Assembly (NCBI GenBank): GCA_963743595.1
Contig: CAVURW010000065.1
Span: forward strand, 1 to 7,905
Source: CAVURW01 sp963743595
Lineage (GTDB): Bacteria; Verrucomicrobiota; Verrucomicrobiia; Methylacidiphilales; UBA1321
Length of the DNA stretch: 7,905 nucleotides
Direction of reading: 5' to 3'
The notes beneath the pieces were generated by a model. That model searched no databases. It had not been told where the DNA came from and saw only the letters and a program-made list of their open reading frames with translations. Shown piece after piece: positions 1 to 7,700 of the stretch. Each line of letters starts with the position of its first letter. Positions within the stretch are counted from its first letter, which is position 1. Made by a program: the position numbers and the translations under genes.

Positions 1-276
1 CCGAGAGCGAAGTGGCAGACAACTCCCGCTCAATACGAGTCGCTGTGCAAGCAGGCTCAGGACGCGGTCGACCAACGCCCTGCGGATCGTTTGGATCATC
101 AGATCGTCCTGCTCGATAATTGGAATGAATTTGGCGAGGGGCATTACATTTTCCCGACTCGACAATACGGCTTTGGATATCTCGATGCCGTTCGCTCAGT
201 TTTCTGTACCGACACAAGCGAACATCAAGATCTGGTGCCGGAAGATATCGGTTTCGATTTTAGTAAAGCCTTATGA
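1..276 (+). CDS. GH99-like / WbsX-like protein, C-terminal end (5' truncated)
   Basis: This reading frame is open from the first base and ends at TGA 274-276, giving 91 visible residues; the start lies outside the window. Visible residues 39-53 read DNWNEFGEGHYIFPT and are followed by YGFGYLDAVR. This resembles the C-terminal signature of WbsX / GH99-like proteins (roughly N-x-W-N-E-W-x-E-G-x-Y-x-E-P followed by a YGxxYL segment), a TIM-barrel group found in polysaccharide synthesis and degradation loci. The two glutamates of NEFGEG are likely active-site residues by family analogy. A TTG codon at 91 could be mistaken for the start, but clearly homologous-looking sequence sits just after it and the frame is open upstream, so it is internal. 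The substrate cannot be read from this fragment. The stop overlaps the next start by four bases (ATGA), which suggests co-transcription and translational coupling. Confidence 0.72.
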   Translation, partial: PRAKWQTTPAQYESLCKQAQDAVDQRPADRLDHQIVLLDNWNEFGEGHYIFPTRQYGFGYLDAVRSVFCTDTSEHQDLVPEDIGFDFSKAL

Positions 277-2546
277 AAAAGTTAATTCTAGCGGTTGTTC
301 CCTTCCTATTTTTGGCGTTAAACGGTCATGCAGCCACTCCCCAGGAGGTGGACTCGGCGATCCAGAAAGCGCGGATATTTCTGGAATCGGTTCGTAATTC
401 AGCAGGAACATGGGAGCCTGGGCCGACCGCTTCCGAGCCAGACCGAGATTTACCAACCGCCTACACCCTCCAGGCATTATTCTGCTCGGTAAAAGGATAC
501 GATCCGAACATCCAGGAAATGGTTAAGAACAAACCGGCCCTGGATTATTTAATCGCAAATCAAGCGCCGGGGAGTCTTTCCCCTCAAGCATTGGCAGCTC
601 GGTTGCAGGCACTCTCGGTCCTGGGCAGTAAGACACCGGAAGCGGAGCCCGGCTCAGTCGACTTAAGAGATGCGGTTATGTCCCACGGTCGGTACTTGGT
701 GGAGAACCTCAGTTCGAAAAAGGAAGACGACGTCGAAGCGCTAGAAGGAATGGCGCTGGCGATGGATAACTGCATCCTGATGGGCTATCGCTTACCGGAG
801 GGAAATACGTTCTGGGAAACGATCCAGCAGACCTTGAAACAAAGCCAAAGCCCAGATGGCGGTTGGGAAGTTTCAGGAGAGGGACGCGGTGCTGCGTTTC
901 TATCCACGCTCAGGGCCCTGAACGCTCTCCTGGTGGCGGAAGACTACGGTAATTCTGAAGCATGGTTGCATTGTGCGGGAAATCCCAGTCGTCCGGAGCT
1001 CGAAAAAGCTTGGGCGTGGCTGGGGACTCATTACCCAGCAAACTTAGATGAAATGACTGCCGAAAGCATTTCTCCCTACACGGTATTGTCTGAAATGGAG
1101 CGAACGGAGCGCTTGGCAGGGCGAAAATACATAGGGAGTCACGACTGGTTTAAAGAGGGCCAAGATTGGTTAGTGAAGGAGCAAAATAACGACGGCTCTT
1201 TTGGCGGTGACTCACCCAATATCACCCCCACAGCTCTGGCGCTTCGGTTCGTGGCGAAGGGTCGTGGAGCTGTGCTGATTAATAAGCTTCAGTACAACGT
1301 AACGGTCGATGGCAAGATGAGCGAGGGCCATTGGAACCAGCGTCCAGGAGACGTCGCCACCTTGATTCGTTGGGCGGCGATTAACGAGCTGAGACCCCTG
1401 AATTGGCAGACCGTGGATCTGGACCACTCGTCGATGGAAGATATGCACCAAGCCCCCATCCTCTACATCAGCGGAGATCAGGCCCTATCCTTCTCGCCAG
1501 CAGAAAAAGAGAAGCTCAAACAGTACGTACAAGAGGGTGGAATGGTTTTTGCGAATCCAGATGGAGTCGAAGATGCGTATAATTTCAATTATCCCTTTGC
1601 CCAAAGCTACTTTTCACTGGTGGCTGAGCTTTTTCCACAATACGTGAATTCGGACAAGGAAGTCATGCGTGTTCTGCCCTCGAATTACCCCTACTACACG
1701 CTGGAGCAGTTTCAACATAATGATATCGTTCACAAAAATTTGATTCTCACGATTAATAACGGAATCCGCAACCTCATGTCCTTCATCCGAGTGGATTACG
1801 CTAAGCGTTGGCAAGGCCGCATGTACATAAAGACCGATGAATGGCGTAATCTGAGTAACCTTTACAACTACGAGACCAGTGGCGAGAACATCCGGGAAAA
1901 GGGCGCGACCGAGCTGCCCGTTTTAGACGCGAAGATCCAACCCGGTAAAGCTTTGCGACTGGCCCGTATTCAATACAGCGGAAACTTCGATCCTGAACCG
2001 GCAGCATGGTCTCACCTTGCGTCTGTTCTGCACAACAAGGGTAACCTCGACCTGCAATTCGGGTTTGTGAAGTTGACCCAGGGAAGCTTAAACGGCTATC
2101 AAGTCGCGCATTTAACGGGCACTCAGGCACTCTCCTTCACGCCGGAAGAGCGTAAGGATATCACCGACTTTATTAACGGCGGCGGGACCCTGTTGATCGA
2201 TTCAGCCGGGAACTCGGAAGCGTTTACAGATTCGATTCAGTGGGAACTCGTGACGATGTTCGGTGATCAGGCGGCGCAACTGCGTCAACCAATTGCCGCT
2301 GGTGACGCGCTTTATCAAGGTCTCGCCTTACCCGTGGAATCCCGGCGGTATGCACGGTCGGTGGAGAAAGATTTTCATACACCTCAGCTTCGCGGAATCC
2401 GTGTGGGCGATCATTGGGGAGTCTTGTTCAGTCGGGAAGACCTGAGCAGCTGCCTTGCTGGGATCTACACGGATGGCTTAGTCACGTACACTCCGGAAAG
2501 TGCCACCGCGCTCATCGGGCAAATCCTGGAGAACCTTTCGAAGTAA
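273..2546 (+). CDS. Exported DUF4159 protein with alpha/alpha-toroid-like N-terminal half
   Basis: The product is 757 residues. Residues 1-20 are a signal peptide (MKKL, hydrophobic core, predicted cleavage after GHA), which supports ATG 273 even though no Shine-Dalgarno is visible; the start overlaps the upstream stop as ATGA. Residues about 25-330 resemble the prenyltransferase / squalene-cyclase toroid fold, with QW-like turns at 42-50 (NSAGTWEPG), 191-200 (SQSPDGGWEV) and 303-312 (EQNNDGSFGG). No DxDD catalytic motif was seen, so a binding or scaffold role is likelier than cyclisation. Residues about 335-510 look like DUF4159 (APILYISGDQALSFSP, EGGMVFANPDG). A second, similar segment occupies about 555-757 (GTQALSFTPEERKDI, NGGGTLLIDSAG). 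DUF4159 is distantly related to glutamine-amidotransferase / ThuA-like folds, and its function is not known. The protein probably acts in the periplasm. Pairing with a GH99-like gene hints at carbohydrate handling, but no function can be assigned. Confidence 0.85.
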   Translation: MKKLILAVVPFLFLALNGHAATPQEVDSAIQKARIFLESVRNSAGTWEPGPTASEPDRDLPTAYTLQALFCSVKGYDPNIQEMVKNKPALDYLIANQAPGSLSPQALAARLQALSVLGSKTPEAEPGSVDLRDAVMSHGRYLVENLSSKKEDDVEALEGMALAMDNCILMGYRLPEGNTFWETIQQTLKQSQSPDGGWEVSGEGRGAAFLSTLRALNALLVAEDYGNSEAWLHCAGNPSRPELEKAWAWLGTHYPANLDEMTAESISPYTVLSEMERTERLAGRKYIGSHDWFKEGQDWLVKEQNNDGSFGGDSPNITPTALALRFVAKGRGAVLINKLQYNVTVDGKMSEGHWNQRPGDVATLIRWAAINELRPLNWQTVDLDHSSMEDMHQAPILYISGDQALSFSPAEKEKLKQYVQEGGMVFANPDGVEDAYNFNYPFAQSYFSLVAELFPQYVNSDKEVMRVLPSNYPYYTLEQFQHNDIVHKNLILTINNGIRNLMSFIRVDYAKRWQGRMYIKTDEWRNLSNLYNYETSGENIREKGATELPVLDAKIQPGKALRLARIQYSGNFDPEPAAWSHLASVLHNKGNLDLQFGFVKLTQGSLNGYQVAHLTGTQALSFTPEERKDITDFINGGGTLLIDSAGNSEAFTDSIQWELVTMFGDQAAQLRQPIAAGDALYQGLALPVESRRYARSVEKDFHTPQLRGIRVGDHWGVLFSREDLSSCLAGIYTDGLVTYTPESATALIGQILENLSK

Positions 2547-2616
2547 GAGGTCGCGGAAAAAAGTTTAAAGTTTTTAGGTAACATTTTGCCACTTCGCCTC
2601 AATACCCTACGACGAG
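2547..2616 (+). promoter_or_regulatory. AT-rich intergenic region upstream of the sigma factor gene (candidate promoter)
   Basis: This 70-base gap separates the DUF4159 gene from the sigma gene. It contains an AT-rich near-palindrome at 2558-2575 (five A, G, TTTAAA, G, five T; the two G bases mismatch). GGTAAC at 2577-2582 resembles the AAC-type -35 element of ECF promoters, but no convincing -10 element could be fixed. There is no GC-rich stem before a T-run, so I see no rho-independent terminator. Only GACGAG directly abuts the ATG, a poor ribosome-binding site. A promoter here, possibly autoregulated, is inferred from position and composition. Confidence 0.3.
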
Positions 2617-3165
2617 ATGAGCGATCCAAATAAATCCAGCGACGAGGGCGTGAGCAATCCAGCGGTAACCGTGATGGTTCAGCAGCTGTTTGTACGCAAT
2701 CAAAACGTCATCCGCGCATTTGTTCTCTCGCTGCAGCCGGGCTTTTCTGATGCGGACGACATCATCCAAGAGACATTTCTTGTCGTTACGCGGCGCGCCC
2801 ACACCTACCGGGTCGGCAGCAATTTTATCCCGTGGGCCTGTGGCATTGCTCGGCTCAAATTGATGGAAGCCCGGCGCAAAATCATGAACCCCGGCCTTAC
2901 CGAGGAGACGCTGAACCTGCTTTGCGACGAGGCTCCCGACAATAGCTTTTTTCAAAGACGCCTGCCTGCATTACGCGAGTGTCTGAATCGGTTGGCTCCA
3001 AAGGCGCGGGAGCTCCTTCAGCATCGCTACCACGATGAGTGGGACGCGACTAAAATTGCCCAGCAACTCGGCTGGAACGAGCCTTCAGTGCGGGTGGCGC
3101 TATCGAAAGCGCGAGCATTCCTAAAAGGGTGCGTCCAAACCCAATTAACTCGAGGAGAAGCATGA
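2617..3165 (+). CDS. ECF-type RNA polymerase sigma factor (Rhodopirellula/Verrucomicrobium type)
   Basis: This is a 182-residue group 4 (ECF) sigma-70 factor that would direct RNA polymerase to a small set of promoters. The sigma-2 region spans about 23-90: DADDIIQETFLVVTRRA is the core-binding helix and FIPWACGIARLKLMEARRK is the region 2.3/2.4 equivalent that melts and recognises the -10 element. A short linker (about 91-115) leads to sigma-4 at about 117-172, with a helix-turn-helix (KIAQQLGWNEPSVRVALSKARAFL) for -35 recognition. Length and layout match the Rhodopirellula/Verrucomicrobium sigma family. ATG 2617 gives a short polar N-terminal extension typical of the family; the ribosome-binding site is weak, so the start is likely but not certain. 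The stop overlaps the following membrane-protein gene by ATGA. That gene looks like its anti-sigma/sensor partner, so activity is probably controlled by protein-protein release at the membrane. Confidence 0.92.
   Translation: MSDPNKSSDEGVSNPAVTVMVQQLFVRNQNVIRAFVLSLQPGFSDADDIIQETFLVVTRRAHTYRVGSNFIPWACGIARLKLMEARRKIMNPGLTEETLNLLCDEAPDNSFFQRRLPALRECLNRLAPKARELLQHRYHDEWDATKIAQQLGWNEPSVRVALSKARAFLKGCVQTQLTRGEA
3152..3158 (+). promoter_or_regulatory. Ribosome-binding site for the FecR/LamG gene
   Basis: GAGGAGA lies inside the last codons of the sigma gene, four to five bases before ATG 3162. It is the clearest Shine-Dalgarno at any start in this window. It fixes the start at 3162 rather than at the in-frame GTG 3129, and fits translational coupling through the ATGA overlap. 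Confidence 0.7.
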
Positions 3166-4679
3166 AGCCATCACGCGTTATCGAATTAATTGAAAAGCAT
3201 GTGGACGGCCTGCTCACGGACGTGGAGGCTAATGAGCTAAATGAGCTGTTACAGGCTCATCCCGAAGCGCGGCGGCTATTTTGGGAGCACGCTGCTCTCC
3301 ACGGTCTGATGCAGGAAGCGGTGCTGCTGGAGTGGGTTTCGAAAGTCTCTCCGACTCGCGGCAAAAAAGTGTTGCGTGTACCTGCGTGGCGTTGGATGAG
3401 TGGAGTCGCCCTGGCCGCCGCAGCTGCTCTCGTCTTTGGGTTCATGTTGTTGCCGTCTCAAAGCGAACAGCCGGTTGCCGTTTTGGAGCAGGAATCGGGC
3501 ATTGTATGGGTCGATTCTCGGGACGCTAAGGCGGTCGGCTCTGAGTTAGAACTGGGAACTTTACGCTTAAAGGCGGGCGAAGCTGTGATCGTATTTAAAA
3601 GCGGTGCACGTGTGGTTCTGCAGGGACCTGCGGAGTTTCAGCTCACGTCACGAAACAGCGGATTTCTGAGAAGCGGTAAGCTGCGCGCAGAAGTGCCACA
3701 GCCCGCTCATGGATTTAAAGTCGGATCGGAAAGTTTAACGGTTATCGACCTCGGAACTGAGTTTGGCCTCGCTGTCGTCTCGGGGGTGAGCACGGAAGTT
3801 CAGGTGTTCAAGGGAAATGTTCAAGTGCTGGTGAATGGACATGCGGATAGTTCCTTAACACAAGGGCACGGGTTACGCGTGGAGTCTGGTCGCGTGGAGA
3901 GCATTAAGGCCAATCCGCTGGGATTCATGACAGAGGCCGATCTGGCTAATCCCGAGCGCCTGGCTGCGCACCTGCGATACGCCGCATGGTATGATCAGAG
4001 CGAGAGCTTGAAAGTCGATCCATCGACCTTGCTCTACTTCGATTTTGAGTCCGATGCCTCCTCCGGCAACCTTTTGCCAAACCTAGCCGCTCACGCGAAT
4101 AGCACCACAGACGGTACGATCGTGGACTGCCAGAGAGCAGAGGGACGTTGGCCGGGCAAGGGAGCGCTTGATTTCGATAACGCCAATAGTCGTGTGAGCC
4201 TGTCGCTGCCGGAGCCGATGCACCAGGTCTCGGTATTGGCCTGGATACGGTCGGATACACAGACGTCGCCGCTGGGTTCCTTGATCTCAAACGCAAATCT
4301 TAGTTCTGGGGCATTTCGTTTTGAGCTCACATCGGCCGGGCATATTCGCATCGGCTTGGGTCATGAAGTGTCGCCCACAAAACTGTTTTGGGACGCGATG
4401 GAAAGTACTCAGCCGATTCCTGACGGTAAGTTAAGCAACTGGGTCATGCTGGTGACGACATTTGATGCGGGCACCGTCCACTTTTACTGCAACGGAGAGG
4501 ATCTCGGTTCCGGCCGAATCCATAACCCAGCACTACCTGTTCTCGGGAGCGCAGATATCGGCAATCTCCGTGGCGAAACTCTAAGGAATTTTAGAGGAAA
4601 AATTGATGAGCTTGCAGTTTTCGGTCGAGTTCTCGGTCCAGATGAAGTGAAGGCAATGTACGAAGTCGGCACACCTTGA
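3162..4679 (+). CDS. Membrane anti-sigma/sensor protein with FecR-like and LamG-like domains
   Basis: The product has 505 residues, starting at ATG 3162 (strong ribosome-binding site; four-base overlap with the sigma stop). Residues 1-60 form a helical N-terminus (VIELIEKHVDGLLTDVEANE, then HPEARRLFWEHAALHGLM) like the cytoplasmic anti-sigma portion of FecR-type regulators; no zinc-finger His/Cys signature is seen. Residues 78-98 are a single membrane segment (WMSGVALAAAAALVFGFMLLP) preceded by basic residues, so the C-terminus should face the periplasm. Residues about 105-225 are FecR-like, with LKAGEAVIVFKSGARVVLQGPAEF and VIDLGTEFGLAV as typical signatures. Residues about 288-500 resemble a LamG / concanavalin A-like jelly roll: LLYFDFESD, GALDFDNANSRVSL, VSVLAWIRSD, NWVMLVTTFDAG, IDELAVFGRVLGPDEVKAMYE. 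The likely role is to hold the ECF sigma factor at the membrane until an outer ligand is sensed. The ligand is unknown. No TonB-dependent receptor gene is visible nearby, so the classical Fec circuit does not directly apply. Confidence 0.85.
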   Translation: MKPSRVIELIEKHVDGLLTDVEANELNELLQAHPEARRLFWEHAALHGLMQEAVLLEWVSKVSPTRGKKVLRVPAWRWMSGVALAAAAALVFGFMLLPSQSEQPVAVLEQESGIVWVDSRDAKAVGSELELGTLRLKAGEAVIVFKSGARVVLQGPAEFQLTSRNSGFLRSGKLRAEVPQPAHGFKVGSESLTVIDLGTEFGLAVVSGVSTEVQVFKGNVQVLVNGHADSSLTQGHGLRVESGRVESIKANPLGFMTEADLANPERLAAHLRYAAWYDQSESLKVDPSTLLYFDFESDASSGNLLPNLAAHANSTTDGTIVDCQRAEGRWPGKGALDFDNANSRVSLSLPEPMHQVSVLAWIRSDTQTSPLGSLISNANLSSGAFRFELTSAGHIRIGLGHEVSPTKLFWDAMESTQPIPDGKLSNWVMLVTTFDAGTVHFYCNGEDLGSGRIHNPALPVLGSADIGNLRGETLRNFRGKIDELAVFGRVLGPDEVKAMYEVGTP

Positions 4680-4738
4680 TTCGACAAAGCAGTTAGCAGT
4701 CAAACCGTTTGTTAGAAAACAAATAATTCAAAATTAAT
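4680..4738 (+). promoter_or_regulatory. AT-rich leader upstream of the GH16 gene, with a short palindrome
   Basis: This 59-base gap is markedly richer in A and T than the flanking genes, especially at 4711-4738. It contains a perfect 5+1+5 palindrome CAAACCGTTTG at 4701-4711, too tight to form a hairpin and so more like a protein-binding site if it is functional. AATAAT at 4722-4727 is a possible -10 element, but no -35 element at proper spacing was found. No Shine-Dalgarno precedes ATG 4739. No transcription terminator is visible, so read-through from the sigma operon is possible. Confidence 0.3.
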
Positions 4739-7700
4739 ATGAGCAACCGTCTACATTTATATATATCTACCGCGCTTTTTACCCTGTTCAGTGTCACTTC
4801 CCTGCTTGCGGATGTGTCGGTTTTTAATCTCGGGGGCAACAGTTCCATCAATTCATACGGAGGCAGCGGCCCAATCTCGTACACCACTAGCGGGCTTACG
4901 GCAAGCTGGGGTACGGCGGATCATATCGCCCCGATCTATCCGGGTAATCTGACCGCTTCTGTAGGATCACCGGCCCGGACTCTTTCATTCACAGGAACGT
5001 ACCCCTTCGCTGGAGCGACCACTGGCAGCTACAACCTCTCGAATGATTTGGACGGCTCGTTTCTCTTCACGAAAAATACGACGGGTCAGCCGATCACGAA
5101 TCAAGGCACGTTTACGCTCTCGGGTTTTCAGGCCACCGACTACGTCAAGATTGAGTTCGCGACTTCTCAAAACAACGGGTTGACCGTGAACGTGGGGAGC
5201 GCTATGGGGAGTGCGTCTGGCAACACGTTTCAGAGCACCGGCAGCACTACTGAGAGCGGAATCTGGTACACCATTGGCACAGTCACCGGCCAGACTAGTT
5301 ACTCCGGCACCTTTTACAATAAGCTCGATGGCAGCGGTAACTCGGCGAATGGTGAAGGCGATCTCGCCGCGATTCGCGTTACCGTGAGCAGCACCGCACC
5401 CACCCCTACCTTGGTGAATGGATTCCCGTTTGTCTCCGCAAATAACTACGCGACCGCCAATAACGTAACCTTTTCAAACAACACGCCCGTTATCAATTCC
5501 GGTAGCTGGCTCGAATACGATAATATCGATTTCACAAACGCCACGTTTTTGAATTTCCAACTGGCGTGGAACAATAGCGCGGGCAGCGTGGCGGTGAACC
5601 TCGATTCGCCAACGGGCCCGACGCTGGCAACGCTTTCGTGCTCGGCCTCCTCACCGCTCGGAACAACGGTGAGCCAATCGGTGCCCATTACGGCTACGTC
5701 CGGTACACATAAAGTGTTTCTCGTTGCCTCCGGCGGAACGAATGTTTGCTCGCTCACCTCGTTTCAATTGAGCACGCAACCGGTTGCCTATCCCGTCACG
5801 CAAAACTGGGCACTCGTGTTTAGCGATCACTTTCCCGCAGGAAAACCGATCGATACTACCAAATGGAATGTCTGGGACGGCAGCGACAATTACCGCGTGA
5901 CCAATGGTGAGCTGGAGTACTACGACGCAGGAGGCGTTTCGATCGGTGCGAGTGGGGGTCTCATCCTGCACGCCGCTCCGTTGCGACCAGCGAATCCAAC
6001 GTTCGGCTCGATCTATAGCTCTGGGCGCGTCTCCTCGAACCAGCAGTGGAAGGGCGGAAAGATCGTTTACAAGGCGCAATTACCACAGCCGGAATTCGTG
6101 GGACAATGGCCCGCTTTATGGCTGTTGGGAGGATACGCGAGCAAGGGCGATAATTGGCCCGTTTGCGGTGAAATCGATGTCATGGAGCAGTGGTATGGGT
6201 ACGGAACGGGGGCCACGTACCAATCCAACTCCTGGAACGTCGATAAACAGCAGGGTACCGTCGGAGGACAGGGCGGTAATCTACCGTACGCAGGTGCCAA
6301 CACGTTTACCTGCGTATGGGATTCTACGGGGGCCACTTTTTCCTGCGCAGATCCTTCCGGAAATACCTACACTCGCCCGAAGATTACTCCGTCATGGTGG
6401 TCCACCTCAGGCTGTAATGGTTACCTGGGGGTCAATTTGAATCTGGCCGTGGGTGGCCAAGGCGGCGGAACCGAAAGCACCATCGATGCAAGTCTGGCGC
6501 AGTCTAACGGCAGCCTCACGGTTTACTCGGTGGATGTCTATCAGTTGGATAGTAATGGATACGGCGTTCCGGACTCCAGTCAAAACACCAGTATCAAGCA
6601 GAGTCTAAGTACAACTCAATTGACCGGCACTCAGATCAGTACAAATCAGACGACGATCAATGGGACCTCCATGTCGAACGCATTTGATGGCAATACCTCG
6701 ACGTTTGTTGACACGGCAGGTGACGGAACGGTCGACTATGACCTGGGCAGCTCCAAGCTGGTAACAGGCATTAATTTCTATCCGGCAGCTGATCCGGGTA
6801 ACGCGTACAATCTTCCGCAGTATATGGTGGGAGGTATTTTCTACGGGGCCAACCAGCCAGACTTTTCTGATGAGGTGGCGCTCTACACCGTCGGCACGAC
6901 CCCGCCGATATCGTGGACCGATATCACGCTGGCGAAACCAGGCACGTACCGCTATCTCCGGTATCAATCGCCAACTGGCGGCCACACGCTCATCGCAGAA
7001 ATCCAGTATACGCAAACGCAGTATTACACCGCCAACCTTACCGCAGGAGCTTCCGCCTCTTGGATCAATCCCTCCGGAGGCAATTGGCTGAACGGATCAA
7101 ATTGGGACTCGGGTACTTATCCGGAAGGACCCGATGTGGTGGCGAACTTTACGACGGCGCTCAGCCAGGATTGCACGGTGACGCTTCCTTGGTCGCAGAC
7201 CGGCGGTGTCTACACCGTTGTCGGCGGCCTGAACTTTACGGGCACCGGTAGCAACGGGTGGACGCTGGCGGGTGAGTCTGGCGCCACTGTCGGACTCAGT
7301 TTAACAACGACGACTGGCAATGCACCGACCATCACGGTGAACAGCGGCTCCGCGACGATCCTTCCACCTCTCTATGGGACGGAAGGGTTTATCAAGGCGG
7401 GCTCGGGATCGCTTACCCTCGGCGGCACGTCCGCCTACAGCGGCTCGACGCTAGTCCAGTCCGGTACTTTGACAGTACCGAGCGGCGCATCGTTGCCCGC
7501 ATCGACTTCCCTGCAAATTGCGAAAGCCGGCGCATGCTCGATTTCAGACAGCTCCGAATTGGGATCCATCTTCAATAATGGAAGCCTAGTGGCTGGCGGA
7601 TCACTGACCGACGATGGATCATACTCCCAAGCTTCGACAGCTTCGTTAAATCTATCGATTACGGGCACGACCGCGTACGGTCACCTGAGCGCGAAAGGAA

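Noticed and set aside
91..276. TTG 91 as the start of a separate small gene
   Set aside because: The frame is open to base 1 and the residues after the TTG are the conserved end of a larger GH99/WbsX-like protein.
2557..2575. A-run / T-run symmetry as a rho-independent terminator
   Set aside because: The arms contain almost no G-C pairs and the two G bases oppose each other, so no stable stem would form.
2599..2955. 118-codon - strand open frame over the sigma gene
   Set aside because: The + strand carries clear sigma-2 motifs over the same bases.
3129..3161. GTG 3129 as an upstream start of the FecR/LamG gene
   Set aside because: The 11 extra residues are encoded over the sigma gene's last codons and look random, whereas ATG 3162 has a well-placed GAGGAG and a typical N-terminus.
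3946..4296. 116-codon - strand open frame over the LamG region
   Set aside because: It is an Arg/Ser/Pro-rich shadow product. The + strand has the LamG-like sequence.
3162..4679. Membrane protein as a Fec-type regulator of iron uptake (FecR)
   Set aside because: The FecR-like domain is present, but no TonB receptor or iron-uptake gene is visible and a LamG-like domain follows. The fecR symbol and an iron role are therefore not supported.
5651..6079. 142-codon - strand open frame
   Set aside because: It lies antisense to the CBM6-like and GH16 domains. Its product is Arg-rich and of low credibility, with no recognisable motif.
5904..6440. 178-codon + strand open frame inside the GH16 region
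   Set aside because: It overlaps the catalytic domain in another frame. The frame starting at 4739 carries the GH16 motif and stays open through the whole region, so this is a shadow.
6605..7015. 136-codon - strand open frame
   Set aside because: It is antisense to the discoidin-like domain and shows no family resemblance; it is a composition shadow of a GC-rich coding strand.
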